64,000 bases of DNA from Acholoe squamosa (Eukaryota > Annelida > Polychaeta > Phyllodocida > Polynoidae): NCBI GenBank assembly GCA_949317995.1, contig OX439047.1, positions 1,784,501 to 1,848,500 of the forward strand. Reading direction: 5' to 3'. The notes under the pieces were generated by a model. It was not told the origin of the DNA. It worked only from the letters and a program-made list of their open reading frames with translations, and made no database searches. Below are positions 10,492 through 20,399 of the stretch, piece after piece. The position numbers and the translations under genes are program-made. Within the stretch, counting starts at the first letter, position 1. Each line of letters begins with the position of its first letter.

Positions 10492-11320
10492 AAACAGATT
10501 GAGATACCAAAAGAACATAAGATTTTCAAAATGTATTACAAATTCTCTTCATCCACACATAAGGCATGTGTGACTGATAATGAATTACTTATATGTATAT
10601 AAAGCCAATCAAATTTGTAAATATATCAGTAGGTTATTGCCTCTGAATGGTCAAAGTCTGGGACCCTCCAAGTAAAGCAGACATGAAGTCTAAGAAGAGT
10701 AAGGGTAACACAATGGAGTGTCTAAAAGCCTAATCCCCACATGAAAGAGCGCGCTATGCCAACACAGCAGTCTATAGAGATCAATTGACCTTATAAGCTA
10801 CCCTCAGACAACTGTCTAGATGGTCATGAATGGCTGTCCTGGATGACAGGAGGAGCTAATTACCAGTACACAGATTATACAATAGAGCCCCACAGTTGCA
10901 GACACTGGAGATTAGGTGCACTGACTCCAGAGAAACAATACCATGCCCACAATGGATGTGGGTAGGGTAGGCTACATAAGAAGCACTGTGGACCATAGCC
11001 CACCATCAGTCTTCATCCAGCTGCAGTCTGGAACTCAAGTCTACAGGACCCCACTTGGGAATGAGCCAGCCCACTTCTCCTTTAGGAGAGACTGCACTAG
11101 GATAAAGAACACACCTACTTCACCTTTAACCTGACCTTACCATTTACTGGTCAATCTCTATAGACTCACCGGACATATTGCCAAGACAGCTCAATCTTGC
11201 AAAGGTACAGTTTGAACCACTTCATTTAAAGTGCTACACCATACACTTAGACTTTACCAGCACCAAATCACTACAAATTTGACAAGACTTTAGACAGCAA
11301 ACTTGCTTTACACAAGCACC
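10492..11320 (+). promoter_or_regulatory. Pol-env spacer with a conserved TATA-like element
   Basis: This 829-bp spacer has no convincing coding frame. TATATAAAG at 10596-10604, followed by CCAAT-like GCCAATC, is kept in copy 2 (37101-37109). It could be an internal promoter for env, or simply AT-rich sequence. A spliced env message is the alternative. The spacer is otherwise nearly the same in both copies. Confidence 0.35.
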
Positions 11321-13945
11321 ATGGGGAGACTGAGAGTTTCACCCAAACTGCTAACTATGCTGTTATTATATACTATAGAACCACTTACTGCAGGTTATAC
11401 ACCTGTGGTGAGACAAAACATAGGAGTAGTATTCAAACCTAGCCCTCAACCATTGGTCAATGGACATACAACCACAACACTGTTGTTAGCTATCCCCTAC
11501 AAGATACCTCGGGCACCCGTTACCCAAGGATCCATAAGGGATAGAATACTCCAGTTGACCACTCCTACTCTACAAGATCATACCTCTGGTCAAATTATCC
11601 AACAAGCCAAAGAGCTTGACACCTTGCTGGAAATTGCAGACAAGGAGATAAATGAAACATTAGCCTCCATCAAATTGTTCCTATCCAACCCCATAAACAC
11701 ATTGGACAAGGCCAAAAGAGAGGCCATACTGGGTTTTCTAGCACCCCTGTTTCGCGGTGTGCTAGGTCTAGCCACAGTAGAAGATGTAAACCAAGTAATG
11801 GGACAGCTCAAGAACATAGATGAAATACTAAGGAAATTTGCTAAACAAGATCAGGAAGCAGCTAGTCTCATTGAAAAGATCACAGACAGACAAGATAAGT
11901 TTGTTAAAGCATACATCCAAGATAAGAAGGTACTGGACAGCACAATCAACACCATAGGTGACACCGTCAACCTGTGGGCCTCTAACATGTCCAGGTCACT
12001 TGATTCATAATCAAGGCACGAGAAAACTCAAAGGGAAAAAATGCAAGTATTAAATGATGCATTAATTATCATAGCAGCAAGAATGAATACAGTTCAATCA
12101 CTGCAAAGGACAAATGCAGCCCTGAGGATGCTATCATCAGGGATCCTAACCCCTGATATAGTACCACCCTCAGACCTTGCTAGATACTTAATTGACATTA
12201 ATAACAAACTTAGGATTACACACCCTGGAGCACAAGTCGCAATTAATGACTTAGATTTCTATTATTCACAGAAGCTGACCTCATACACTTACTCAGCTCA
12301 CCATATATATATTCATCTGGACATTATAATTCAATCTACCACCTCTACCTTCAAACTGTACCAAATGATTACATCACCCATGCCTATAGACACACAGGAG
12401 ACCCCCACCAGAGGAGTCACCAAATTGCAAACCACAACTGAGTTTCTAGCAGTATCTTACGACGAATCATTATTCATCGAATTGGACTCAGCAGATATGC
12501 AGGCATGTGAAGGTACTACAGTAAAGGTATGCAGAGATGTAAATGGTAGAATTTATAAACACAGGCCTACATGCCCTGTAGCCATTTTTACTAACCAGGC
12601 TCAACAGATTAAGGAACATTGCAAGTTTACAGTTTCACCACTGCAAGCACCTACCACCCATGCTATTTCCATTTCTGAAGATGAGTATCTGGTCACTACT
12701 AATGAACCCCATTACTTTATCAACTGCCATGGTAAAACGTCTGAAACTCGAAAAGCCCAGTCCTACTCAATCATAGGTGTACCCTGTGGGTGCACAATCA
12801 GTGTAGGAGAATTTTCTCTTCCAAACACAAGGTTGCCCTGTAACTCAACCTTATCATTTCATTACATTCTCAAGACAATTAATTTACCATTCATGGCAGC
12901 ACTTAACCAAATTTCTGAAACCAAACCAGATGAAAGAGAGAATCTTCCAAATTTCCCAGTAGTAAACCTTTCTAGAACCTTAGAAAAACTACAGGAAAAT
13001 CCAATCATGGATGATATTACCCAACTAAATTTAGAGCCCTTTGCCAAAACATTATTAAAAGATGCCTCCAACCTTAATAAGGAAATGGAAACGCGCTACG
13101 AGGAATCATACCTACGTCGAGTTACAGAGCATCCAATCTTCCAAAGCTTAGGACTCATCCTAGGGATATCAGCTCACATTTTTATAGTATACATACTACT
13201 CAAATTATACAGACTAGGAGGCACTATAGCCTACCTGCCCACAGCCAAAGCCTTCAGACTAGTCACCGAGCTGCCCCTACACAAATTGCTCCCAGATAAG
13301 AATCCTACCAAATTAGCCCCTACAGAGGAAACCCACACCCCTTTCCTCACAATTCAGGAAACCCACACCCTGATAATTGCTATATTATTCACCCTGACCA
13401 TCTACTCAGCCTACAGAATAATGAAGTACCTTAAGAAATTTGCACAGACACACTGTGGCAAGAAAAATGTGGCCAAGCGCACAAATCCCACAATATATTT
13501 TAAAATATATTGTGGAGACTCAAACTTCGCACTACCCCTGAGGCCAATACCACATGAATTTGATGAGATTAAATCAGCAGCTGCCCCGACCTATAAGGAT
13601 ATAGTGGTTAAAACCTTCCCACTACCTAAGGCTATATTTACCTGGAATGGACCAGCAGTTATAACAACACAGAGAGGAGAATTTGCTTATCACCTCCCTC
13701 AGGTGATACACCTACCTTGGCGCACTAGGTTCAGTACCATACCAGCCCTTAAAAACAAAGGACTGTACTACTCCATGCTTCTCCAGAATGATTGTGGCAC
13801 CAGCCCGGTGACCATGACAGCACTGGAAAATACAACAGATATAATTATTGACGAACAACAGGAGGAGACCGCAAGGTCAAACATGCAGACTATTGCTAAA
13901 TTTTTAAACCACCAGCCCTCCCCGGTGACTGTGGAAACAGCCTAG
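11321..13945 (+). pseudogene. env: Gypsy-I env-like gene, split by one in-frame stop
   Basis: This predicted membrane glycoprotein lies in the errantivirus Env position. The ATG at 11321 has a perfect Kozak context (GCACCATGG), and an N-terminal hydrophobic signal peptide follows. A furin-type site KAKR at about residues 130-133 precedes a Gly/Ala/Leu-rich segment (GFLAPLFRGVLG) that resembles the fusion peptide of errantivirus and baculovirus F proteins, then a long helical region. The Cys-rich ectodomain (PCGCTI) ends at a transmembrane helix near 13150-13215. A second hydrophobic helix (about 13363-13425) lies in the tail. TAA at 12008-12010 interrupts the frame; copy 2 has no stop there but has other breaks. 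Confidence 0.85.
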
Positions 13946-14015
13946 ACTGCCCCCAGTCCACCACCAGGAGACAACATATCAGAGACAGTATTCAGAACTT
14001 TTCGGACAATTTGCC

Positions 14016-14031
14016 GGCCCTGAAAAGGGCC
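14016..14031 (-). terminator. Histone-type mRNA 3' stem-loop
   Basis: Read on the minus strand, this is GGCCCTTTTCAGGGCC, an exact match to the metazoan replication-dependent histone stem-loop: 6-bp stem and 4-nt loop. It is preceded by CCCAAA, which fits the usual 5' flank. The 3' flank (GGCAA) fits the usual ACCA less well. It lies 47 nt after the stop of the minus-strand frame ending at 14079, a normal spacing for histone genes. Confidence 0.65.
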
Positions 14032-14078
14032 TTTGGGATGGCGGGTTTTTACACCCTAGGTTTCAGTCAGTCGGGATC

Positions 14079-14303
14079 CTACCACAGATCCTCGGGTTCA
14101 ACATCGATGGGAGAGTCCGAGTCCGAGTCCGAGCCATACATATGGCCGTGATCCTGTTCCCACTCAACGAGCCGGGCCTCCATCATCCCCAGTCCATACT
14201 CGGCGGCCATGGAGGGATCCCCGGATGCCGCAAGATCGATGAGGGACACGGCCAACAAATAATCCCACAAGACTCGCTCCCGCGGTCCGAAGTTCAAGTC
14301 CAT
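14079..14303 (-). CDS. Unrecognised minus-strand ORF ending in an acidic tail
   Basis: This frame encodes 74 aa. It has helical, Leu/Ala-rich sequence (WDYLLAVSLIDLAAS) and ends in an acidic Ser/Asp repeat (SDSDSDS) before PEDLW-stop. It is not a core histone, although the histone-type hairpin follows 47 nt later. The frame upstream of its ATG is closed after nine codons. It overlaps the end of the next minus-strand frame, and the two probably belong to one ancestral protein separated by a frameshift. I recognise no family. Confidence 0.45.
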   Translation of the reverse strand: MDLNFGPRERVLWDYLLAVSLIDLAASGDPSMAAEYGLGMMEARLVEWEQDHGHMYGSDSDSDSPIDVEPEDLW

Positions 14304-14650
14304 GGGCCAGACCCTAGATTGCTCAAGGCCCTAGCCAAAAGGGCCACAGTGGCCCCCAGACGCAAGGCTGAGCCCAAGAAATATTGGCAAGAATACATAT
14401 CCACCAACACATCTCCATGCTCACTGACCTCTTTGAAATTCCTCACTTTGTAACCATAGTGTATGGCCTGGTTGGCCTCCACCAGAGCCCTAGCCGGACT
14501 CCCCACCACCATCACCTGAGAGACAGGCAAAGCAAAGATATTTTGAAGGTGGGCCATTGTGTGACAGCAGAGGTTTCCAGAGAGGAAATGATACTCTAAT
14601 ACCAGCCACCCACTCCTTAAATGGACACACACACACCCACCCCCCCCCAC
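14294..14650 (-). pseudogene. Probable upstream part of the minus-strand orphan gene
   Basis: This 118-codon frame has protein-like composition from about residue 32 on: a stretch around VMVVGSPARALVEANQAIHYGYKV, then an Ala/Leu-rich helix (LGATVALLARAL), ending where the 74-aa frame begins in another phase. Its N-terminal ~30 residues overlap a CA-rich simple repeat (14625-14650) and are probably not coding. No family is recognised. Confidence 0.35.
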
Positions 14651-14745
14651 CCTGAACTGTCCACTGACACCAAGCTAGGCACTGCCACAGACACATGCCA
14701 GAATCTGGCACCTAACACCTCAAGTGCCACCACTGCATGAGCACA

Positions 14746-15360
14746 TCAGGGAGGAGACTCACATCTCACTCCTGACACACCTCCACTGTCAATGAAATTA
14801 TCAAAGTATTAGAAAATTTTAGAAAAAAAATACACAGCCACTTGTTGATGTATAATATGAAAATGTATGGTATTCTCACAAAATCGATGATTAATGTGCG
14901 CATATACGCGCAAAATTGCGAAATTGCAATTTAAAAATTGTAAATTGTACAAATCCAACACAAAATATACATGAATGCAGGTAGATAACTAAGACAGTTT
15001 TTGTACCCACTAGCACTTGTATACTATGCCAAGATTTACTTAAAGTAACACACTTTAGGTATCCAAGAAAATTGTTGAAAAATGAATGGAAAAAACAAAA
15101 AAAAAATTGTTGTTGAGAAAAAATTGTTGACATGAAAAATGTTTACTTAAGATACTCACCAAATAATCTCTTCCAGGGACACATACTCAAGAAGGCTAGG
15201 GAAAAGTCAATTAAGCAGCGGCCCACTGCCGAAATTGCCAATTAATACACCCATATAGCAAAATCAAAGAGTAACTCAGAGACAAACAAGCCTATTGTAC
15301 ATAAAGTACTTTGTTTTTCCGGTCCTCGGAAAAATTTGTCTCAAATCCCAAAAATTGTAG
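14746..15360 (+). other. AT-rich 3' region of Gypsy-I copy 1
   Basis: This stretch matches 40380-40965 in copy 2. It has A-runs and is otherwise unstructured. I see no gene here. Confidence 0.8.
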
Positions 15361-16230
15361 AGTGTAAACTAGATTGTACGTTTGTACCCAATTTGCACAC
15401 AAAATTGTATGTTTGCACACCAGATTGTACGCTTGTACCCAATTTGCACACTAAAATTGTATGTTTGCTAACCAGATTGTACGCTTGTACCCAATTTGCA
15501 CACAAAATTGTATGTTTGCAAACCAGATTGTACGCTTGTACCCAATTTGCACACTAAAATTGTATGTTTGCAAACCAGATTGTACGCTTGTACCCAAGTT
15601 GCACACTAAAATTGTATGTTTGCACACTAGATTGTAAGTTTGTATCCAATTTACACACTTGAATTGTATGTTGCACATTATACTGTATGTCTGTACCCAA
15701 TTCATACACTGAAGTCAGATTTTTTAGAAATCAACATTTCTATGTGTATCCAAGCTGTACGCAAAATTATATATGTACATACAGAAACTATCAATTGAAC
15801 GCAAAATCATATATTGGCATACTAAAACTGTCAAATGTATGCAAAAATTATAAAATTTGCACACTAAAATTGCCAAATGTACGCGAAATTATATATTTGC
15901 ATACTAAAATTACCAAATGTACGCGAAATTATAAAATTTGCACACTAAAATTGCCAAATGTACGCGAAATTATATATTTGCACACTAAAATTGCCAAATG
16001 TACGCGAAATTATATATTTGCACACTAAAATTGCCAAATATACGCGAAAAGTATATATTTGCACACTTAAATTGCCAAATGTACTCAAAAATTATATATT
16101 TGCATACTGAAATTGTCAATTGAACGCAATTACACGCGAAATTGTAAATTTGCACACTAAAATTGTCATTTATGTTCAATTTGCACGCTAAATTGAACAT
16201 TGAATGCCAAAATGGCACACTATTTGCCAA
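15360..16230 (+). repeat. Degenerate tandem repeats upstream of the right LTR
   Basis: Two arrays lie side by side. The first (15365-15710) has about seven units of roughly 51 bp built on GATTGTACGCTTGTACCCAA plus an AATTGTATGTTTGC part. The second (about 15775-16180) has units of roughly 39-41 bp built on AAATTGCCAAATGTACGCG and TATATTTGCACACTA. Copy 2 has fewer units of both (about 40960-41330). Open frames across these arrays follow from the repeat and are not genes. Confidence 0.88.
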
Positions 16231-16524
16231 ATTGTATGTTGTACATAAAAATGGAAAACTGTACCCAAAAATTGATGTTACATAAGCAAATAACCTCAGG
16301 TATGGTAAGATATAGAAACTCGGAAATGTACTTATACCCAGGAGAAAATTGTTTATACTGACAAAGCTCTACCACAAAAATTGCATTTGAAGCACTCCCC
16401 ATCACTTCAAATCCTCTTACAAACAGTATATAACTCCAAAATAAGGTAAAAATTGTATAAATTGTACATTCCCTCGGCGAAATGACGGAGTTTCGCATTC
16501 TCTCGGGGGAGACGGATTATTCTA
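16231..16524 (+). other. 3' internal end with polypurine tract
   Basis: AT-rich sequence shared with copy 2 leads to the purine-rich stretch GGGGGAGACGGA at 16505-16516 just before the LTR. This is the expected position of the plus-strand primer. The equivalent in copy 2 is at 41652-41664. Confidence 0.7.
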
Positions 16525-17849
16525 TCATATACCATTTTATTATTCCATAAATTGTAACATATTTTGTATTAATCAAAGGATATCTATGAAATTAATACAT
16601 AGGTTGGTTCTAAGAGCTATAAGAGCGCTCAAACTTTGTATAAGAGCGTTCATGCCCCACTGCACACCAGCCAGGTCAGTTACAAACACACTCTCTGACA
16701 TCAAAGGCTCCGACCTAATGGTTCACTGCACAATATAATAAAAATGAGGGTCTCAGTGTGCGACCTCATGGTTCAGTGCACAAACTAATAACTTGTAAGT
16801 GAATGCAACCGGCCGTCACGGGTGCCTGAGCACCGCTGACGCCGTCATGAGTGTCTGAGCACTCTAATAACTGAACAATGGGTTACATAAGAACGACGCC
16901 ATAACCGTCCGGTCGCTCTAGCGTCGCTAAAGCATTTATGGAAAGCCCATAATTAGACGGTCAGAATGAGCCCAAGATCAAGGCGGAACTCCCATTATTA
17001 AGGAAGTTATGCCATGGAGACTGAATGGAGCTCCGAGTGCACTACAGACAAACCGGCGGGAGTTACGCGCCTATCCAGCGGACAGTTCAAACTTGGCATA
17101 TTCAACTCCGCGCATGCGCAAAATGGCGGCTGTAGCTGCGTAAACGACCGAGTTATGAGGGTTTGAAGTTACAGAACCGACCAAGACAATGGGGGACACA
17201 GCGGCGTCCATGGGGGTCCTTTGTGCACCCAGTGACACATGAAAGGCTCCCCTCTAACAATTGTAGAGTTAGGCAGATGCTACTGGCCCCAGTCAGTCTG
17301 GAGGTGCTTTTCCAAGATTTGCTACAAATAGCCTGTCTGCACCTCCAGGAGGACAGAACACCAAGAACCGCTCTAGAGGTAACATCTCCAGTCATCTCCT
17401 GCTACCTGCTATACCACTGCACTATGGTGAAACTATGCTAGACAGGCATTGGTTTCCATCATTAGTGGCCAGGGGGTATCCTCCTCAAGACTTCCACCAG
17501 AGGGTAAAGTTATCCATTATTACATTATTCCTCTAAGCAGCAGGTCAGGAGCTAGGTGTGGGAACCCACCTAGAACTATGCTGGACATTGTATTATTAAT
17601 ACCTCACAGGTGGAGTGGAACAGAACATTATACTTTATAACTTACTGTATATTTACTGTATGTACAAATTACCTACATACTAACTACTGTATGATTGATA
17701 TTTCTTACATGTTGCCTAAAGCTGAATAAACCAGTGACAACTGGAAATAACACTATTTTATGAGAGCTTAATGTATTTACACTATATACCACTAGTCTTA
17801 TGATATTTCTCATATGACAACTTGATCATGCACAATAACTAGTATGACA
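16525..17849 (+). repeat. Right LTR of Gypsy-I copy 1
   Basis: The LTR is 1325 bp (start uncertain by 2 bp), from TCATATACC to AGTATGACA. Poly(A) signal AATAAA is at 17725-17730. Compared with the left LTR it lacks about 25 bp after 16925. The LTRs of copy 2 are clearly more diverged from it than the internal genes are. Confidence 0.95.
17109..17130 (+). promoter_or_regulatory. NRF1-like and YY1-like sites in right LTR, copy 1
   Basis: CGCGCATGCGCA overlaps AAAATGGCGGC, here a perfect match to both consensus motifs. This is the best of the four LTR versions. Confidence 0.55.
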
Positions 17850-20330
17850 CTACCATACAGTATACCCAGACCCGGACTGCCTATTTTAGATTACAGCGCC
17901 ATCGACGGCAATGTGACATATGCAGTACCGGAAGGTGAGGAACGTAAACAACCAGATGTCCTGTTGTTAAACAAAACCTATGTAACTTTGAATGAGATCA
18001 GGAGGAAGACCTTATTGGTATGCGAAGCGAATTCAAAACCAGAAAGAGTGAACATATGAAAGAATTAGAAAATGGAGAAATGAAACTTCAGGAAATGAGG
18101 AAGTCATTTAATAAAGAATATGACAATAGACACACTCATATCCAAACATACATAGATACGAATGATCAGTTATGTCGTGATAAGGCCAACTATGAAGCTG
18201 ACATAAGTCTGTATTAAAGTGAATTAGAGAAATTGAAACTTCAGTGTAACAAGCAAGCTGAAGACAATGAGACAATCCGGATGGGTATTATAGCATATAA
18301 TAAACAACTGGAAGAAGATAGACAGAAACTCACTAATGAGCTTCAGGATTTGCAAAATACTGCAATGACTCTAGATAAGTATGTAGAAGCCACACAACTG
18401 ACTATAGGTCATATAGATTGGATTGTGGTATCTACAATGTTAGCAAATACAGTCCAAAACATAACGCCCACCAGGTACAATCCATTTGTAACTGATGGGG
18501 CGGATAAAAATGTGGATTCTACAAGAAACCAGATCATTCCGCATCCAGTGGAGTGGTTGATCCGAACAGTACAACAGTACAAGTCGGCTCAAATCAAGCA
18601 TCAACAAGTAGTGCGCCTACACCTCATGTTCCAAAACATGATCCGGTTGTAGGTCCGGCACCGCCGATACCAGATCTGAGATTAATCCGACACAAGTTAA
18701 TGCAGCGGCAAGTGGACCAAACACTACTCCGCCATCCCAACCTCGTGTACCGGGACCAATAAGAAACTTGCTAACGTCACCTTCTTATTTTTCCCAACCC
18801 GGACATAGTACCCCACCAGGACCAAGATTGCCTAACCCCAATCCTGGCCCAAGCAATGTACCTAATATTGGACAAGTTCTAAGGTCAAACCCACCACAAC
18901 CTAATCTGGTAGGGGGCACTTACTTACCTAGACCAGCTCCTTAAGGATATAATTATAATAATTATAATTCTGGAGGAGGGGGTATTCCTATTCGGGAAAT
19001 TCATACAACCAGGGAGGGAATCAAAACAACTCCTACCCCAGGTAGGCGCCTACCGGATCATCCGGAAATACTGGCTACAGTGGAGGCTATTCTAGTGGTT
19101 CCTCTGGGAGCTATTCTAATAGTGGACCCCCAGGAGGTAACCCTGGAGGCGGCCCCGGTGGACCTGGATCCAGAGTATCAGGATCGGGAAGAGATGGCAG
19201 GAAACCAGATCAGAGAACATCCATGCCAGCAGGGATGCAGAACATCTTTGATAGAAGTCAATGTATTTAAAATTTGGGCATTGACTGCTACCGGAAAGGA
19301 GCAGATGGCATGGAAGTCATGAACTGGAGCATGCGATAGGCTGATAGACTACGAGGATGTAATAATCCGGCTCGTAGACAGGCAAGGATACCCCCTCCCT
19401 ATGATTCGAATGATCCATGGAAGGATAGGTATCAGGCTTTTGTCGATGAAGTTAACTATAGCGGTTGGACAAAAGAAGAAGCTCTGCCTTACCTAATCTG
19501 CTGGTTAAACAAGGGCGGAAAGGTAGCTCTCAACCAGTGGAGAGCAGCGTATGGGATATACGGCACCTACGACCAATTAGTTGAATGTGCCGTGTACCTA
19601 TTTAGTTCTATTGTAAGAGAAGATCCATGGGTAAGCTTTAAGAAGAGGACCCAGAAACCCAAGGAGTCTCATAAAGTCTTCGGGTTGGAGCTACAGGACC
19701 TGCTATAAAAAGCACTTCCAAATTGGGCTCATGATGACGATTGCTATCTGCAGGAATTGTTCACACAATTCTATAGCAGATTGCGAGATCCGGATCACAA
19801 ACAAGTAGTTTGGGATTCCTGGAAGGACGAAACATCCTTCAGCATCCTCTTCATAGCCATTGACGGTTATGATATGAAGAAACGATTAGTGGGTCTGGCA
19901 CCTAATCCGCTACGAGCTGCTCCATTACAATACGGAGCAGCACCTGCTCAAGTATCTGAGACATTCCAATTGGCCCCTGTTGACCTACAGGATGCTAATC
20001 AGGAAGACGAATACATCTCCGATGACAACGGAGAATATATTGGTTCAGTCTAAGTAGCTGGAAAGTATTACTGCCAGAAACGGTATCGAAAAGTGAATCC
20101 GAAAGGAAAAGGAGGATCCGTTGTAAATAAAACGACGTCCGGGCCAACCCAGGCTAGTAATATTACAACTACAACCGTCCCTACCGTAGCAGCTGCTGCT
20201 GCCTCTACCGATCTGGTAGAGACACTGGTAGCACGGCTAACAGATGCTCTGAGGAGGCCCCGAGTGGATAAATCTCAGAGAAGGTGTTTCAGATGTCAGA
20301 AATTAGGGCACTATGCAGCCGAATGAACGG
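17850..20330 (+). pseudogene. gag: Gypsy-II gag, decayed
   Basis: The reading frame is broken many times. Order of recognisable parts: a long coiled coil (about 18020-18420, Lys/Glu/Gln-rich heptads), a Pro/Gly/Ser-rich linker (about 18550-19200, with GSSGSYSNSG and GGGPGG stretches), a capsid-like region (about 19390-19900, with YGIYGTYDQLVE), then a single zinc knuckle CFRCQKLGHYAAE at 20285-20323. The last Cys of that knuckle is missing because the next codon is TGA. The start is outside the window. Confidence 0.75.
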
Positions 20331-20399
20331 CTGATAAGCCTGTCCCTCGGGGACAGGGAAGTATCTCTGGAATAACTACAGAGGAAAACTGAGCAGGGG

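Larger units (their letters stand above)
13972..14745. other. Private insert between env and 3' region of Gypsy-I copy 1
   Basis: About 770 bp have no counterpart in copy 2, where the env stop is followed almost directly by the AT-rich 3' region. The segment is more GC-rich than the element around it. It holds minus-strand coding-like sequence and a histone-type 3' hairpin. It may be an insertion in copy 1 or a deletion in copy 2. No clear target duplication is visible. Confidence 0.7.
1..17849 (+). mobile_element. Gypsy-I LTR retrotransposon, copy 1 (left LTR cut by window edge)
   Basis: This is a Ty3/Gypsy element in the order LTR, leader minisatellite, gag, pol (protease, reverse transcriptase, RNase H, integrase), env-like gene, AT-rich 3' region, purine tract, LTR. 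The start of the window corresponds to position 16726 in the right LTR, so about 200 bp of the left LTR and the left target duplication lie outside. The right LTR is followed directly by gag-like sequence of a second element (Gypsy-II), so copy 1 is inserted into Gypsy-II. Pol is fully open. Gag is split by a LINE and env by one stop codon, so the copy is probably not autonomous. Confidence 0.95.

Noticed and set aside
14142..14599. Plus-strand frames in the private insert of copy 1
   Set aside because: The histone-type hairpin and the more protein-like composition are both on the minus strand.
15336..16230. Frames on both strands in the repeats before the right LTR of copy 1
   Set aside because: Products are repeats with no counterpart in copy 2, where the array is shorter.
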